Assembly (NCBI RefSeq): GCF_900188105.1
Contig: NZ_FZNP01000026.1
Coordinates: 1-64,000, forward strand
From: Actinomadura mexicana
Lineage (GTDB): Bacteria; Actinomycetota; Actinomycetes; Streptosporangiales; Streptosporangiaceae
Direction of reading: 5' to 3'
Length of the DNA stretch: 64,000 bases
Shown here piece after piece: positions 1-8,036 of the stretch (its first letter is position 1; every line of letters begins with the position of its first letter). The notes under the pieces were generated by a model. That model was not told the origin of the DNA and searched no databases. It was given only the letters and a program-made list of their open reading frames with translations. Made by a program: the position numbers and the translations under genes.

Positions 1-52
1 GACAGGACCTTCGACAAGCCCTATCCTCCCAGCGCAGAGGCACTTTTCTTGT

Positions 53-1036
53 CTAAATGGTCACTCCCGACCCGCCGTCCGGTGAAAGCCCGAGGCTAGC
101 TGGCTGGCCGTTGCCGAGCAGTCGGTAGCAGTCCATGGAGTAGAAATCCCACTTGGCCGGATCAACGGCGAAGTGGTGATCCAGGTTGTCCGGGTAGGGC
201 ATCCGCTCCAAGAGCGCCCGGCCTTGGTCTAGGGCAATTTCGACTTGACGGCGGTCGCCGATGCGTGCCCATGCCTTGGCTTTTTGGGCATGGAGTTGGA
301 CGGCTGCTCGTGAGTTGGGAGCTATGGCGCTACCGGTCTCTGCGGCTGCGATGACGCCTCGGTAGTCACCTCGGGTGAGGGCGAACCAAGCGCGCATCTC
401 GTGCGCCCAAGCCATCACCTCGGCATCGCCGGACTCCTCGCCGAGACTCAGTGCGGCCTGTCGGGTCGCCTCCGCTGCGGGCCGGTTGGTCGAGTCGTAT
501 TCGACGCATCCGACCAGTGCGGCAAGCCAGCCAGCCAAGGACAGGACTTCTTGATGGTGGGCGAGAGACAGGTGCCGATCAAGAAGCGTCGTGATTCGGC
601 GTAGCCAAGCGCGCCCTTCGACAAGGAGTTGATCGGCGGGCATGTGCGGATACTCGCTGCAAAGCCGGTCAACGGTGATCCGGAGTCCTTCGAGTACGGC
701 CGGATCCACGGAGGATGCTCGCAAGCGGGTGACGATCTCCAGGGTGTCCATGCCGGTCCCGGCGACGAGTTCGGCGTCGCTGTCTCGGTTGCCCGCGACG
801 GGCCAGATGGCTGCGGTGACGGTGCCGAAGGTCTTGGCGAAGATGAGCCGGTAGTCGTCATCGGGGCACGACTCACCGCTCTCCCAAGCGTGGACACGGC
901 GAAGCATCGACGCCTTGCCCGGCAGCTGGCGCTCTGCATGCGCCCGTAGAGCCTCGATGAACTGCGGCTTGTTCCAGCCGCGAGCCTCTCGTTCAGCAGT
1001 GATCCGCTTCGCCCAATCCGGGCGCTCCTCCGTCAC
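53..1036 (-). CDS. XRE-family regulator with TPR-like C-terminal region
   Basis: The 327-residue product starts with a helix-turn-helix segment (about residues 7-70, including an HAWESG motif) and continues as an alpha-helical region of the TPR type. This architecture is common in actinobacterial DNA-binding regulators. I chose the GTG at 1036 because an AGGAGG-like ribosome site sits a few bases upstream. The longer reading frame upstream to 1111 has no comparable site. The C-terminus ends abruptly after a YRLLGNG motif; related proteins usually have further helices, so the gene may be shortened by a frameshift or an old junction. It is divergent from the AICE genes that follow and may control them; that role is inferred from position. 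Confidence 0.75.
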   Translation of the reverse strand: MTEERPDWAKRITAEREARGWNKPQFIEALRAHAERQLPGKASMLRRVHAWESGESCPDDDYRLIFAKTFGTVTAAIWPVAGNRDSDAELVAGTGMDTLEIVTRLRASSVDPAVLEGLRITVDRLCSEYPHMPADQLLVEGRAWLRRITTLLDRHLSLAHHQEVLSLAGWLAALVGCVEYDSTNRPAAEATRQAALSLGEESGDAEVMAWAHEMRAWFALTRGDYRGVIAAAETGSAIAPNSRAAVQLHAQKAKAWARIGDRRQVEIALDQGRALLERMPYPDNLDHHFAVDPAKWDFYSMDCYRLLGNGQPASLGLSPDGGSGVTI

Positions 1037-1095
1037 GAGGTTCTCCTCCTGCTTCGGTGTCGTCTCCAGTCTGCGCACGTCGCGGGCGATGTCGC

Positions 1096-1137
1096 GAGGG
1101 GTGTCGAGCAATCATCATCCATCATCACCCCTCGACA
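1096..1137. promoter_or_regulatory. candidate operator between divergent genes
   Basis: Two overlapping inverted repeats lie between the divergent regulator and the AICE genes: GAGGGGTG at 1096-1103 with CACCCCTC at 1126-1133, and TGTCGAG at 1102-1108 with CTCGACA at 1131-1137. The location suits a binding site for the regulator at 53-1036. This is inference from symmetry and position only. Confidence 0.3.
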
Positions 1138-1234
1138 GTCTGTTCGAATCATGCTTCTCGTCCGATCGTGGTGACGCAGCACACAGGGAAGCGCACCGAG
1201 AGGCGGTGCGGCCCTTGGATCGGAAGGGGAGCTC

Positions 1235-1555
1235 ATGAAGCTCTACGTGGACACCAGCACGAAGCAGGTCATGGTGTCGAAGGACCCGGTGGAGAAGACG
1301 GACCAGAACGGGCGTCAGCGGACCGAGCGGAACACCGGCCGGCCGATGTGGTCGACGCAGGTGTTCGTCCAGGACGACGACGGCGGCGAGGTCATCGCCA
1401 TCACCACGGCGGGTGAGAAGCCGAGCGTGAAGGTGGGACAGTTCGTCACCGTGTCCAGGTTGGAGGCCCTGCCGTGGGCGACCAACGGGCGCAACGGCGT
1501 GGCGTTCCGCGCGGAGGAGATCAAGACGGCCGGTCCGGTGGCCAAGTCGGCCTGA
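1235..1555 (+). CDS. small conserved AICE protein, function unknown
   Basis: The 106-residue product starts at an ATG preceded by AAGGGGA. It is hydrophilic with a beta-rich pattern and no cysteines or membrane segments. Small proteins of this type sit just upstream of the translocase module in many AICEs. A nucleic-acid-binding or accessory role is possible from the predicted beta character, but no motif shows it. It is the first plus-strand gene after the divergent regulator and probably heads the element's operon. Confidence 0.7.
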   Translation: MKLYVDTSTKQVMVSKDPVEKTDQNGRQRTERNTGRPMWSTQVFVQDDDGGEVIAITTAGEKPSVKVGQFVTVSRLEALPWATNGRNGVAFRAEEIKTAGPVAKSA

Positions 1556-1619
1556 CCGGGGCTCCTGGCTCCAGCATCGAAATCTGCTGCATCTGGTGAC
1601 TCACGGAGGGGCCGAACCG

Positions 1620-1805
1620 ATGGCTCCGAAGATCGAACCGTCCCCGAAGCGGGACGCCGCCAGCCAACTGAGCTGGCCGAACCCTGTTCCGGACGCGATG
1701 TCCGGCGACAACTCCACCGGCCGAAACGACGGCGCGAAGACCGTCACCGGTGGGACCGGTCACCGCCAACGGCGGTGCCAGGAGGCCGACCAGATCACTG
1801 AGTGA
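1620..1805 (+). CDS. small hypothetical protein
   Basis: A 61-residue reading frame starts at an ATG with ACGGAGGGG upstream and ends 105 bases before the start of the next gene. The product is polar and low in hydrophobic residues, and I recognise no motif. The ribosome site and the same-strand position between two AICE genes argue for expression. The composition is not strongly protein-like, so it could be a chance frame. Confidence 0.4.
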   Translation: MAPKIEPSPKRDAASQLSWPNPVPDAMSGDNSTGRNDGAKTVTGGTGHRQRRCQEADQITE

Positions 1806-1910
1806 TCGTCATGGTCGTTCTCACGTCAGTACGAGTGCGGGGCCTGGAGGCAGCCACCTCCGGCCCCGCCATCGATCGCACCCCAACACTCCATGAAAGG
1901 GCAGATCAAC

Positions 1911-2900
1911 ATGTCCAAGTCTACGGGCCTGCCCGCGTTCGGGCGAGGGTCCTTCGGCCGCTCGTCCGGTCGCTCGGGTCGTGGCGGAACCGTCACGCTC
2001 ATCGAGGATCGGGTCACCCGGTCCTACGCGCGCACCGCGAAGATCACCTTCTACGTGATCGCCATCGTGGTCGGCCTGCTGGCCGCCGTGGTCGCCGCGT
2101 CCTACATTCACCCCATCCTCGCGCTGCTGGCCGGTGCCGCCATCGGCGTCGGCCTGGCACTCCCCGTCGCGGGATTCATCGCCGTCTGGCCCGTGCTGCG
2201 GGTCCTGTGGTGGTGGACGCCGGAGATCTTCGCCACCGGCCTGGTGGTGTCCGGGTTCGTCGTCCTGTCGACGCACACCAACCTGGTCGTGCGGATCCTC
2301 ATCGTCGCCCTGGTGGCCGGTGTCCCCGCGGGGATCCCGGTGGTGCGACGCAGGCTCATCGCCATCGGCTGGTGCCTGATCTCGCGGCACCGGCTCCGCT
2401 CGTGCTTCAACGAGTTCATCATCTCCAACCGGTCGGGAAGCCTCCCGCTGATCCTGTGGGCCAAGCCCACCCTGGTCGGAGAGCGCGTGTGGATCTGGCT
2501 TCGGCCCGGCCTTTCGCTGGCCGACCTGGAATCGCGCCTAGACAAGATCGCGGTCGCCTGCTGGGCCGCGAACATCACCGTCGAGCGGGCCTCGACCCGC
2601 AACGCCGCCTTCGTGCGGGCCGACATCAAGCGCCGCGACGCGCTGACCGGCACGGTGACCTCACCGCTGGTCGACCTGGTCGACCCCGACGCCCCTGTGA
2701 TGCCTCGCGCCGCTAGCGAGGCCCCGACCGCGCTGGACCTGCCCGACATCCCGGCCCAGCGCACTCCCGACACCGACACCACTCCGCGCACGACCAAGCG
2801 CGCGGGACGCAACGAGCGGGCCGACAAGAAGCCGGCCCCCGCTCCCGCACCGGAACCGGCCAAGCCCGGCACCGGTGACGACCTCCTCGACTGGGTCTGA
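1911..2900 (+). CDS. AICE membrane protein next to the translocase
   Basis: The 329-residue product has a Ser/Gly/Arg-rich N-terminus. Three or four hydrophobic segments lie at about residues 48-72, 75-100, 110-130 and 132-150. A soluble domain follows, then a Pro/Ala-rich basic tail after about residue 260. I chose the ATG at 1911, preceded by GAAAGGG, over the ATG at 1893 that overlaps that ribosome site. Membrane proteins in this position are typical of AICE transfer modules and may anchor or assist the FtsK-like translocase encoded next; this is inferred from context. The exact transfer role is not visible in the sequence. Confidence 0.7.
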   Translation: MSKSTGLPAFGRGSFGRSSGRSGRGGTVTLIEDRVTRSYARTAKITFYVIAIVVGLLAAVVAASYIHPILALLAGAAIGVGLALPVAGFIAVWPVLRVLWWWTPEIFATGLVVSGFVVLSTHTNLVVRILIVALVAGVPAGIPVVRRRLIAIGWCLISRHRLRSCFNEFIISNRSGSLPLILWAKPTLVGERVWIWLRPGLSLADLESRLDKIAVACWAANITVERASTRNAAFVRADIKRRDALTGTVTSPLVDLVDPDAPVMPRAASEAPTALDLPDIPAQRTPDTDTTPRTTKRAGRNERADKKPAPAPAPEPAKPGTGDDLLDWV

Positions 2901-3033
2901 ACCCCCGGTCGTCCTGCTTCACCGGCGGCACCCCGGCTGGGTGCCTTCCCGCTACCGGTGACCGACGCCCCTTGCTGATCACAGGTGACCGCACCTGCTG
3001 ACGGGGCGCCCGTCCGTGTCCACTCGCACGGGT

Positions 3034-3077
3034 CCTGGGCACGAAGGTCACCCGTCGCGGGTCGCCTCGTGCCCAGG
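3034..3077. repeat. 11-bp inverted repeat upstream of the translocase gene
   Basis: CCTGGGCACGA at 3034-3044 is exactly complementary to TCGTGCCCAGG at 3067-3077, with a 22-base loop that is itself GC-rich. It lies 33 bases upstream of the translocase start. It could be a regulatory hairpin or an operator. There is no T-run, so a simple terminator is unlikely. Confidence 0.4.
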
Positions 3078-3110
3078 TCCCTCCCAACTACCTGGAAGGG
3101 ACCTCGCCTC

Positions 3111-3983
3111 ATGGCAACCCTGACCGTCCCACGTCCGGCCGCCACGGCGTCCGTGCCCGTGGGACCGATCCTGTCGATGTTCGACCCCGTCTATCTGGGG
3201 GTCGACGAGTTCGGCCAGCCCGTCTACGTGGTGCTGGCCTACCGCAACATGCTGATCGCCGGAGAGCCCGGCGGCGGCAAGTCCGGGCTGATCCAGAACA
3301 TCACCGCCCACGCGTTCATGGCCGCCGGAACCCGGCCCGTTCTACTGGACCCCAAGCTCGTCGAGCTGGGCATGTGGGCCGACCTCGCCGAAGAGTTCGT
3401 CGGCCCCGACATTGACCACGCCCTGGTCACCCTGCGGCGGGTGCAGCAGGTCATGAACAACCGCTACGCCTGGCTGCTGGCCAACGGCCGCCGCAAGATC
3501 ACCGCCGCTGACGGCGTCACCGTCATCCCGGTCATCCTCGACGAGTTGGCGTACTACTCCGCCACCATCGGCACCAAAGAGCAGCAGGCCGAGTTCATCG
3601 CCCTCGTGCGCGACATCGTCGCCCGGGGCCGTGCTTGCGCCATTCCGGTCATCGCCGCGACCCAGCGCCCCAGCGTGGACATCATCCCCACCTCGCTGCG
3701 GGACATCTTCGGGTTCCGGGTCGCGTTCCGCTGCACCACCCCCAATTCCAGCGACATCATCCTCGGCCACGGCTGGGCCCATTCGGGCTTTAACGCCGCC
3801 GACATCCTCCCCACCAACCAGGGCGTGGCGTACCTGATCGCCGAAGGCGGCGTCCCCGCCCTGTTCAAAGCGGCCTACCTGCGCGACGACCAGATCAACG
3901 GCCTGGTCGACCACGCCACCTGGATCCGCACCAACCACACCCGGCCGCCGGCCCCCGCATCCGCCAACGCGCTGGCCGCCTGA
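3111..3983 (+). CDS. FtsK/SpoIIIE-type conjugative DNA translocase
   Basis: The 290-residue ATPase has a Walker A motif at residues 51-58 (GEPGGGKS) and a Walker B motif at about 138-145 (VIPVILDE). A later AATQRPS stretch matches the conserved region of FtsK-HerA ATPases. It lacks N-terminal membrane segments, so the membrane anchor may come from the upstream gene. AICE proteins of this family (Tra of pSAM2) form hexamers that pump double-stranded DNA between mycelial cells. The ATG at 3111 with GAAGGGA upstream was chosen over a start at 2985, which would add an unrelated Arg-rich leader. Confidence 0.9.
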   Translation: MATLTVPRPAATASVPVGPILSMFDPVYLGVDEFGQPVYVVLAYRNMLIAGEPGGGKSGLIQNITAHAFMAAGTRPVLLDPKLVELGMWADLAEEFVGPDIDHALVTLRRVQQVMNNRYAWLLANGRRKITAADGVTVIPVILDELAYYSATIGTKEQQAEFIALVRDIVARGRACAIPVIAATQRPSVDIIPTSLRDIFGFRVAFRCTTPNSSDIILGHGWAHSGFNAADILPTNQGVAYLIAEGGVPALFKAAYLRDDQINGLVDHATWIRTNHTRPPAPASANALAA

Positions 3984-4003
3984 CCCCCTCGAAGGGACAC
4001 CCG

Positions 4004-4324
4004 ATGACGCGACCGCAACCCCCGACCCGAATCCTGGTCACCACCATCACACCGGAGACCAACGGCTACACCGGCATCTGCCTGGTCTGCTTCGAACCCC
4101 ACACCGTCGCCATCGGCGACTACCTGGCCCTCGGCGAGTGGGCCCGCGAACACACCTGCAACCCCGAACGCGCCGCCGTCGTCGCCGACCTCATCGGCGA
4201 CCGCATCGCCCGATGCCTGTACTGCGGCTCCACCGACGTCTACGAAACCCGCGTCCTGGTCGACGACCGCCACCAGGACATGGCGCTGCAATGCGGCGCC
4301 TGCCACGGAGTGTGGGCCCAATGA
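4004..4324 (+). CDS. small zinc-ribbon-like AICE protein
   Basis: This 106-residue protein has cysteine pairs CLVC near residue 26, CLYC near 72 and CGAC near 97, a pattern that suggests one or two metal-binding ribbons. No catalytic motif is seen. It starts at an ATG with GAAGGGA upstream, 20 bases after the translocase gene, and overlaps the next gene by four bases (ATGA), so the two are likely translationally coupled. Small Cys-rich proteins of unknown function are common in AICE transfer operons. Confidence 0.65.
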   Translation: MTRPQPPTRILVTTITPETNGYTGICLVCFEPHTVAIGDYLALGEWAREHTCNPERAAVVADLIGDRIARCLYCGSTDVYETRVLVDDRHQDMALQCGACHGVWAQ

Positions 4325-4662
4325 TCCACAAGCACTACCACCCCAACGGCAAACCCGCCTGGTCCCGCTGGGTCATGGAATGCGACTCCTGCCACTGCAC
4401 CGCCTACATGATGAGCGCGGAAAACGTCGAGTGGCTCGTGTCGGCCTGGCCCGACATGAACATCTACTGCCCCGACTGCTTCAACGCCTGGGCCGACCAG
4501 CTCATCATCAGCGCTCTGCGCTGTCCCGACTGCGGCTGCATCGACCTGCGTCTGTGGCCCTGCGAACCCGACGCACACCCCGACGACCAGCACCCCGGCC
4601 TGGTCGACTGCGCCCGCTGCGGCGCCATCCTCCTGGTGGTCGAACCGCCCACCTGGTTCTAG
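4321..4662 (+). CDS. small Cys-rich zinc-ribbon-like AICE protein
   Basis: The 113-residue product has four Cys motifs (CDSC, CPDC, CPDC, CARC) spread along its length, which suggests two zinc ribbons. The ATG overlaps the stop codon of the preceding gene, fixing the start. Together with its neighbours it forms a run of three Cys-rich small proteins within 1.2 kb. A role in DNA or protein binding is plausible from the fold type, but there is no direct evidence for a target. Confidence 0.65.
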   Translation: MIHKHYHPNGKPAWSRWVMECDSCHCTAYMMSAENVEWLVSAWPDMNIYCPDCFNAWADQLIISALRCPDCGCIDLRLWPCEPDAHPDDQHPGLVDCARCGAILLVVEPPTWF

Positions 4663-4740
4663 ATACGGCTCGGGGCCGGACCTCTCGCCAAAGATTCCCG
4701 GCCCCCGCCGTCCACCCATCCCTAGCAAGGACGTGGACCC

Positions 4741-5178
4741 ATGCACGGTACCCAGTACACGCACGCCACCACCACCGCCGCCCGCATCCCTGACCTGGAT
4801 GCCACCATGCGCGGTGGCATCTACCTGACCTACTACGACCCCACCGGCGTCCGCTACGGCCTGCCCACCTACCCCTACCGGTGGGCCCCCACAGGCCTGC
4901 TCACCCGCCGCCAGCTCCGCGAGCGCGGACTACGCCCCGGCGGACAGCCCGTCGCCGCACAGATCCTCTGGCGCGATGGCGCCCGCGTCGCCTACCTCTA
5001 CCGCGAAAACCTGGCCAAGCCCAAGCGCACCGCCACCCCGGCCCAACGGGCCGCCATCGACAAAGCGCTACGCGCTCGCCGCATCTGCTCCACCTGCGGA
5101 CGCGAGCGCTGGTACTACATCCCCCGCTCACTAGGCGAATGCCTCGACTGCGCCGAACAGTCCGGGGGCCTGGCATGA
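4741..5178 (+). CDS. RRQ-motif zinc-binding AICE protein
   Basis: The 145-residue product contains a TRRQLRERGLRPGGQP stretch near residues 58-73 and a C-terminal CSTC...CLDC pair. This matches the RRQRL-motif zinc-binding proteins found in many actinomycete AICEs and plasmids, whose function is unknown. The start ATG at 4741 follows a 78-base gap that contains an AGCAAGGACG ribosome site. It overlaps the next gene by four bases. Confidence 0.7.
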   Translation: MHGTQYTHATTTAARIPDLDATMRGGIYLTYYDPTGVRYGLPTYPYRWAPTGLLTRRQLRERGLRPGGQPVAAQILWRDGARVAYLYRENLAKPKRTATPAQRAAIDKALRARRICSTCGRERWYYIPRSLGECLDCAEQSGGLA

Positions 5179-5471
5179 GCGACTTCACCGTCAACACGGC
5201 CTTGACATCCAACCGGCGGCGGCGCGTCGTCGAGAACGACGAGTACGCCGCGTTCCTGCGGCGCATCCTGCGCGCCTACAGCCGCCGCATCGCCTCTGGA
5301 GACGTCGAAGCCCTCGCCTACCTCGCCGACGTCGCCGCAGAACTCGACGTCGCCACCCACGACGCCGTCACCGGCCTACGCGCCTACGGCTACTCCTGGG
5401 CCGACATCGCCCGGCCCCTCGGCATCACCCGGCAAGCCGCCCAACAGCGCTGGGGCGGTGAGACCCGATGA
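5175..5471 (+). CDS. small helix-turn-helix AICE protein
   Basis: A 98-residue protein whose C-terminal third (GYSWADIARPLGITRQAAQQ) has the shape of a helix-turn-helix of the sigma-factor region 4 type. The N-terminal part is helical and basic. The start is fixed by a four-base ATGA overlap with the preceding gene, and it overlaps the next gene in the same way. It is probably a DNA-binding accessory or regulatory protein of the element; the binding site is unknown. Confidence 0.65.
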   Translation: MSDFTVNTALTSNRRRRVVENDEYAAFLRRILRAYSRRIASGDVEALAYLADVAAELDVATHDAVTGLRAYGYSWADIARPLGITRQAAQQRWGGETR

Positions 5472-6169
5472 CCACACGGACCGCACGTATTGAAAACCTC
5501 GTCCAGCTGCTCATCCTGCTGCTGGTCGGCACCATGGCCGGTGCCGCCTCCTTCACTCACGTCCATGACTGGACCATGGCCAACAGTCCCGCCGGAACCG
5601 GCGACTGGTTCGGCTGGGCCAACGCTGTCATCTCCGAACTCACCCCCACTGCCGCCGGACTGGAGATCCGGCGCCGCAGGCGCACCCACCAGTCCGTCAC
5701 CTACCCCATGGCGGTCCTGATCGCCGCCGCCGGCCTGTCCATCTCCGCGCAACTGGCCGTCGCCAAACCCGGCCCTACCGGATGGCTCCTGTCCGCCGTC
5801 CCCGCCCTGGCGTTCCTGGCCCTGTCCAAACTGGTTCTGTCGCGCACCACCCCAGCCAGCGACCCGGCGACCTCGCCGGACTCACCACACATCGACGACA
5901 CGTCTGCCGTACACATCGACGCCTCGCCGGTCCCCGCGGACCTGCCCGCACTCGAGACCGACCACCACACCCCGGCCGAACCGGTCGAACCTGTACCGGC
6001 CCACCTGCTGACCGGCGCCCGCATGGCCGCCTTCACCCACCAGCACACCACCGGCCAACCCATCACCGCCGACGCACTCGCCGAACACCTCGGCATCCCG
6101 GCGCCCCTGGCCGCCACCACACTGCGGCATCTCCAGGCACCAACCCCCAGCGAGGGGGACCGCCTGTGA
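5468..6169 (+). CDS. DUF2637 membrane protein
   Basis: The first 130 residues of this 233-residue protein contain four hydrophobic segments (about residues 10-28, 48-62, 80-97 and 102-122). A Pro/Asp-rich linker and a small helical C-terminal domain follow. This is the DUF2637 arrangement found in AICEs and Streptomyces plasmids, where such proteins are thought to act in plasmid spreading (Spd-like). It overlaps genes on both sides by four bases, so it is part of the same operon as the initiator. Confidence 0.75.
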   Translation: MTTRTARIENLVQLLILLLVGTMAGAASFTHVHDWTMANSPAGTGDWFGWANAVISELTPTAAGLEIRRRRRTHQSVTYPMAVLIAAAGLSISAQLAVAKPGPTGWLLSAVPALAFLALSKLVLSRTTPASDPATSPDSPHIDDTSAVHIDASPVPADLPALETDHHTPAEPVEPVPAHLLTGARMAAFTHQHTTGQPITADALAEHLGIPAPLAATTLRHLQAPTPSEGDRL

Positions 6170-7779
6170 CCCACGCCCCGGCGTCAGGTTCGACGCTGGC
6201 TCTCGCTCCCGGAACCGCTTCCCCGGCTCCGGGAACGGGGGCGAACACCGAACCTCACCAACTGCGCTTGCCCTCTCGTCGGCTACTGCCCTCACGCATC
6301 ACCCGCCGTCCTGTCCTGGCCACCGACACCGCCCTGACCCGCGCCGGAGACGGATACTTCGACTGGCTCGACCACGTGTGGCCCGCCGCAGGCTGCTCCC
6401 ACCCCGTCCGTCTGTTCGGCACCCTCGACGCTGTCGATACCCGGACCGGGGAAGTCACCGCCACCGCCGCAACTACTGACATGCCGGACGGCGTGATCTA
6501 CAAGGCGTGCGGAAACCGTCGCGTCACTGTCTGCCCCTCCTGCGCCGACACCTACCGCCGCGACGCCTTCCAACTCATCCGCTCTGGCCTGACCGGCGGC
6601 AAGACCGTCCCCACCACCGTCGCCCGTCATCCGGCCGTGTTCGCCACCTTCACCGCGCCGTCCTTCGGGCCCGTCCACACTCGGCACGTCCGGCGTCACA
6701 GCTGCACCGACAAGACCCGGTGCAGCTGCCGACCCGAACCCTGCCACGCCCGCAGCGACCTACCCGTCTGCCCCCATGGCCGGCCCCTGGCCTGTTTCGC
6801 CCGTCATCAGCCCGGCGACGCCCAGCTCGGGCAACCGCTCTGCTCGGACTGCTACGACTACGAACAGCACGCCGTCTGGAACAACCACGCGGGTGAGCTG
6901 TGGCGACGTACCAAACAAGCCATCACCCGCTACCTCAACCGTCTCGCCCGCTCACGGCGGCTGCCTCCGGTCCGGGTCTCGCACGGCAAGGTCGCCGAAT
7001 TCCAGGCACGCGGCGCCGTCCACTTCCACGCCCTTCTACGCCTGGACGGTGTCGACCCTGACGACCCGGCCGCCTTCGTCTCACCACCGGCCGGAATCAC
7101 CGCCGCCGACCTCGACGACGCTGTTCGCTACGCCGCCGCGCACATCACCTGCACCACCGACCCGCACCTCGCCCGGCCCGGCGGCTGGCCCATCGCCTGG
7201 GGTGACCAAGTCGACGTTCGTATCATCAGCCTCAGCGGCGAGTCCGTCAGTGACGCCATGGTGGCCGGTTACCTCGCCAAGTACGCCACCAAAGGCACCG
7301 AAGTCACCGGACACACCTCCCGCCGCCTCCACGCCGCGAGCATCGCGCTCTACGCCAAACCCGACGGCACCCACACTGAACGCCTCGTCCACGCCGCCTG
7401 GACCCTCGGCGAACACCCCGGCTTCGAATCCCTGCGCCGCTGGGCCCACATGCTCGGCTTCGGCGGCCACTTCCTCACCAAAGCTCGCCGCTACTCGGTC
7501 ACCTTCGGCGCTCTACGCGCCGCACGCGTCCTGTACCGCCGCACCCAGACCCCAGGACCGGACCACCCACCCGAGCGATTCGAGCGTCAAGCCGACCTTG
7601 ACGCCGAAACGACCGTGATCCTCGGTCGCTTGTCCTACGTCGGCTCCGGATGGAAGACCACCGGAGACGCCCTCCTAGCCAACACCGCCGCCGACCAAGC
7701 CCGCCGCCGACAACAAGCCGGACGCGAGGAACTCGCACACGAGCTTGGTTCGCCCACCCCCACCGCAGAAGCCGCCTGA
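6166..7779 (+). CDS. repSA: RepSA-type replication initiator
   Basis: The 537-residue protein starts at a GTG that overlaps the previous stop codon (GTGA). It has the Cys pattern CGNRRVTVCPSC followed by several CxxC pairs, and a central GAVHFHALLRLDG segment. That His-rich stretch is typical of rolling-circle initiators of the pSAM2 RepSA group. In AICEs this protein nicks the element's origin so that the excised circle can replicate. The position directly upstream of xis and int, as in pSAM2, supports the call. The origin itself was not located. Confidence 0.85.
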   Translation: MTHAPASGSTLALAPGTASPAPGTGANTEPHQLRLPSRRLLPSRITRRPVLATDTALTRAGDGYFDWLDHVWPAAGCSHPVRLFGTLDAVDTRTGEVTATAATTDMPDGVIYKACGNRRVTVCPSCADTYRRDAFQLIRSGLTGGKTVPTTVARHPAVFATFTAPSFGPVHTRHVRRHSCTDKTRCSCRPEPCHARSDLPVCPHGRPLACFARHQPGDAQLGQPLCSDCYDYEQHAVWNNHAGELWRRTKQAITRYLNRLARSRRLPPVRVSHGKVAEFQARGAVHFHALLRLDGVDPDDPAAFVSPPAGITAADLDDAVRYAAAHITCTTDPHLARPGGWPIAWGDQVDVRIISLSGESVSDAMVAGYLAKYATKGTEVTGHTSRRLHAASIALYAKPDGTHTERLVHAAWTLGEHPGFESLRRWAHMLGFGGHFLTKARRYSVTFGALRAARVLYRRTQTPGPDHPPERFERQADLDAETTVILGRLSYVGSGWKTTGDALLANTAADQARRRQQAGREELAHELGSPTPTAEAA

Positions 7780-7796
7780 CCGACCAAAGGAACGCG

Positions 7797-8036
7797 ATGA
7801 CTGAAACCCTCGAACGACAGAATGCCGGGCTGCTGCTCGGCGGCTGGTACACCACCGAAGAACTCGCCGAGATCATCGGTGTTGACCCCTCCACGCTTCG
7901 CCGTTGGCGGACCGCTCGCCCTATCCAGGGGCCGCCTTTCGTCAAGCTGAGCGGCTCCGTCACCCGCTACAGCGCCCTCGACGTTCAGCGCTGGTTGATG
8001 AGCCACCGGACCGACCCGGAGGAGAAGACGGCATGA
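7797..8036 (+). CDS. xis: excisionase (Xis)
   Basis: This 79-residue protein carries a winged-helix segment YTTEELAEIIGVDPSTLRRW, the usual MerR/Xis-type DNA-binding fold. Size and position immediately before the integrase, which it overlaps by four bases, match AICE excisionases. It would bend att DNA and favour excision over integration. An AAAGGAA sequence upstream of the ATG serves as the ribosome site. Confidence 0.9.
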   Translation: MTETLERQNAGLLLGGWYTTEELAEIIGVDPSTLRRWRTARPIQGPPFVKLSGSVTRYSALDVQRWLMSHRTDPEEKTA

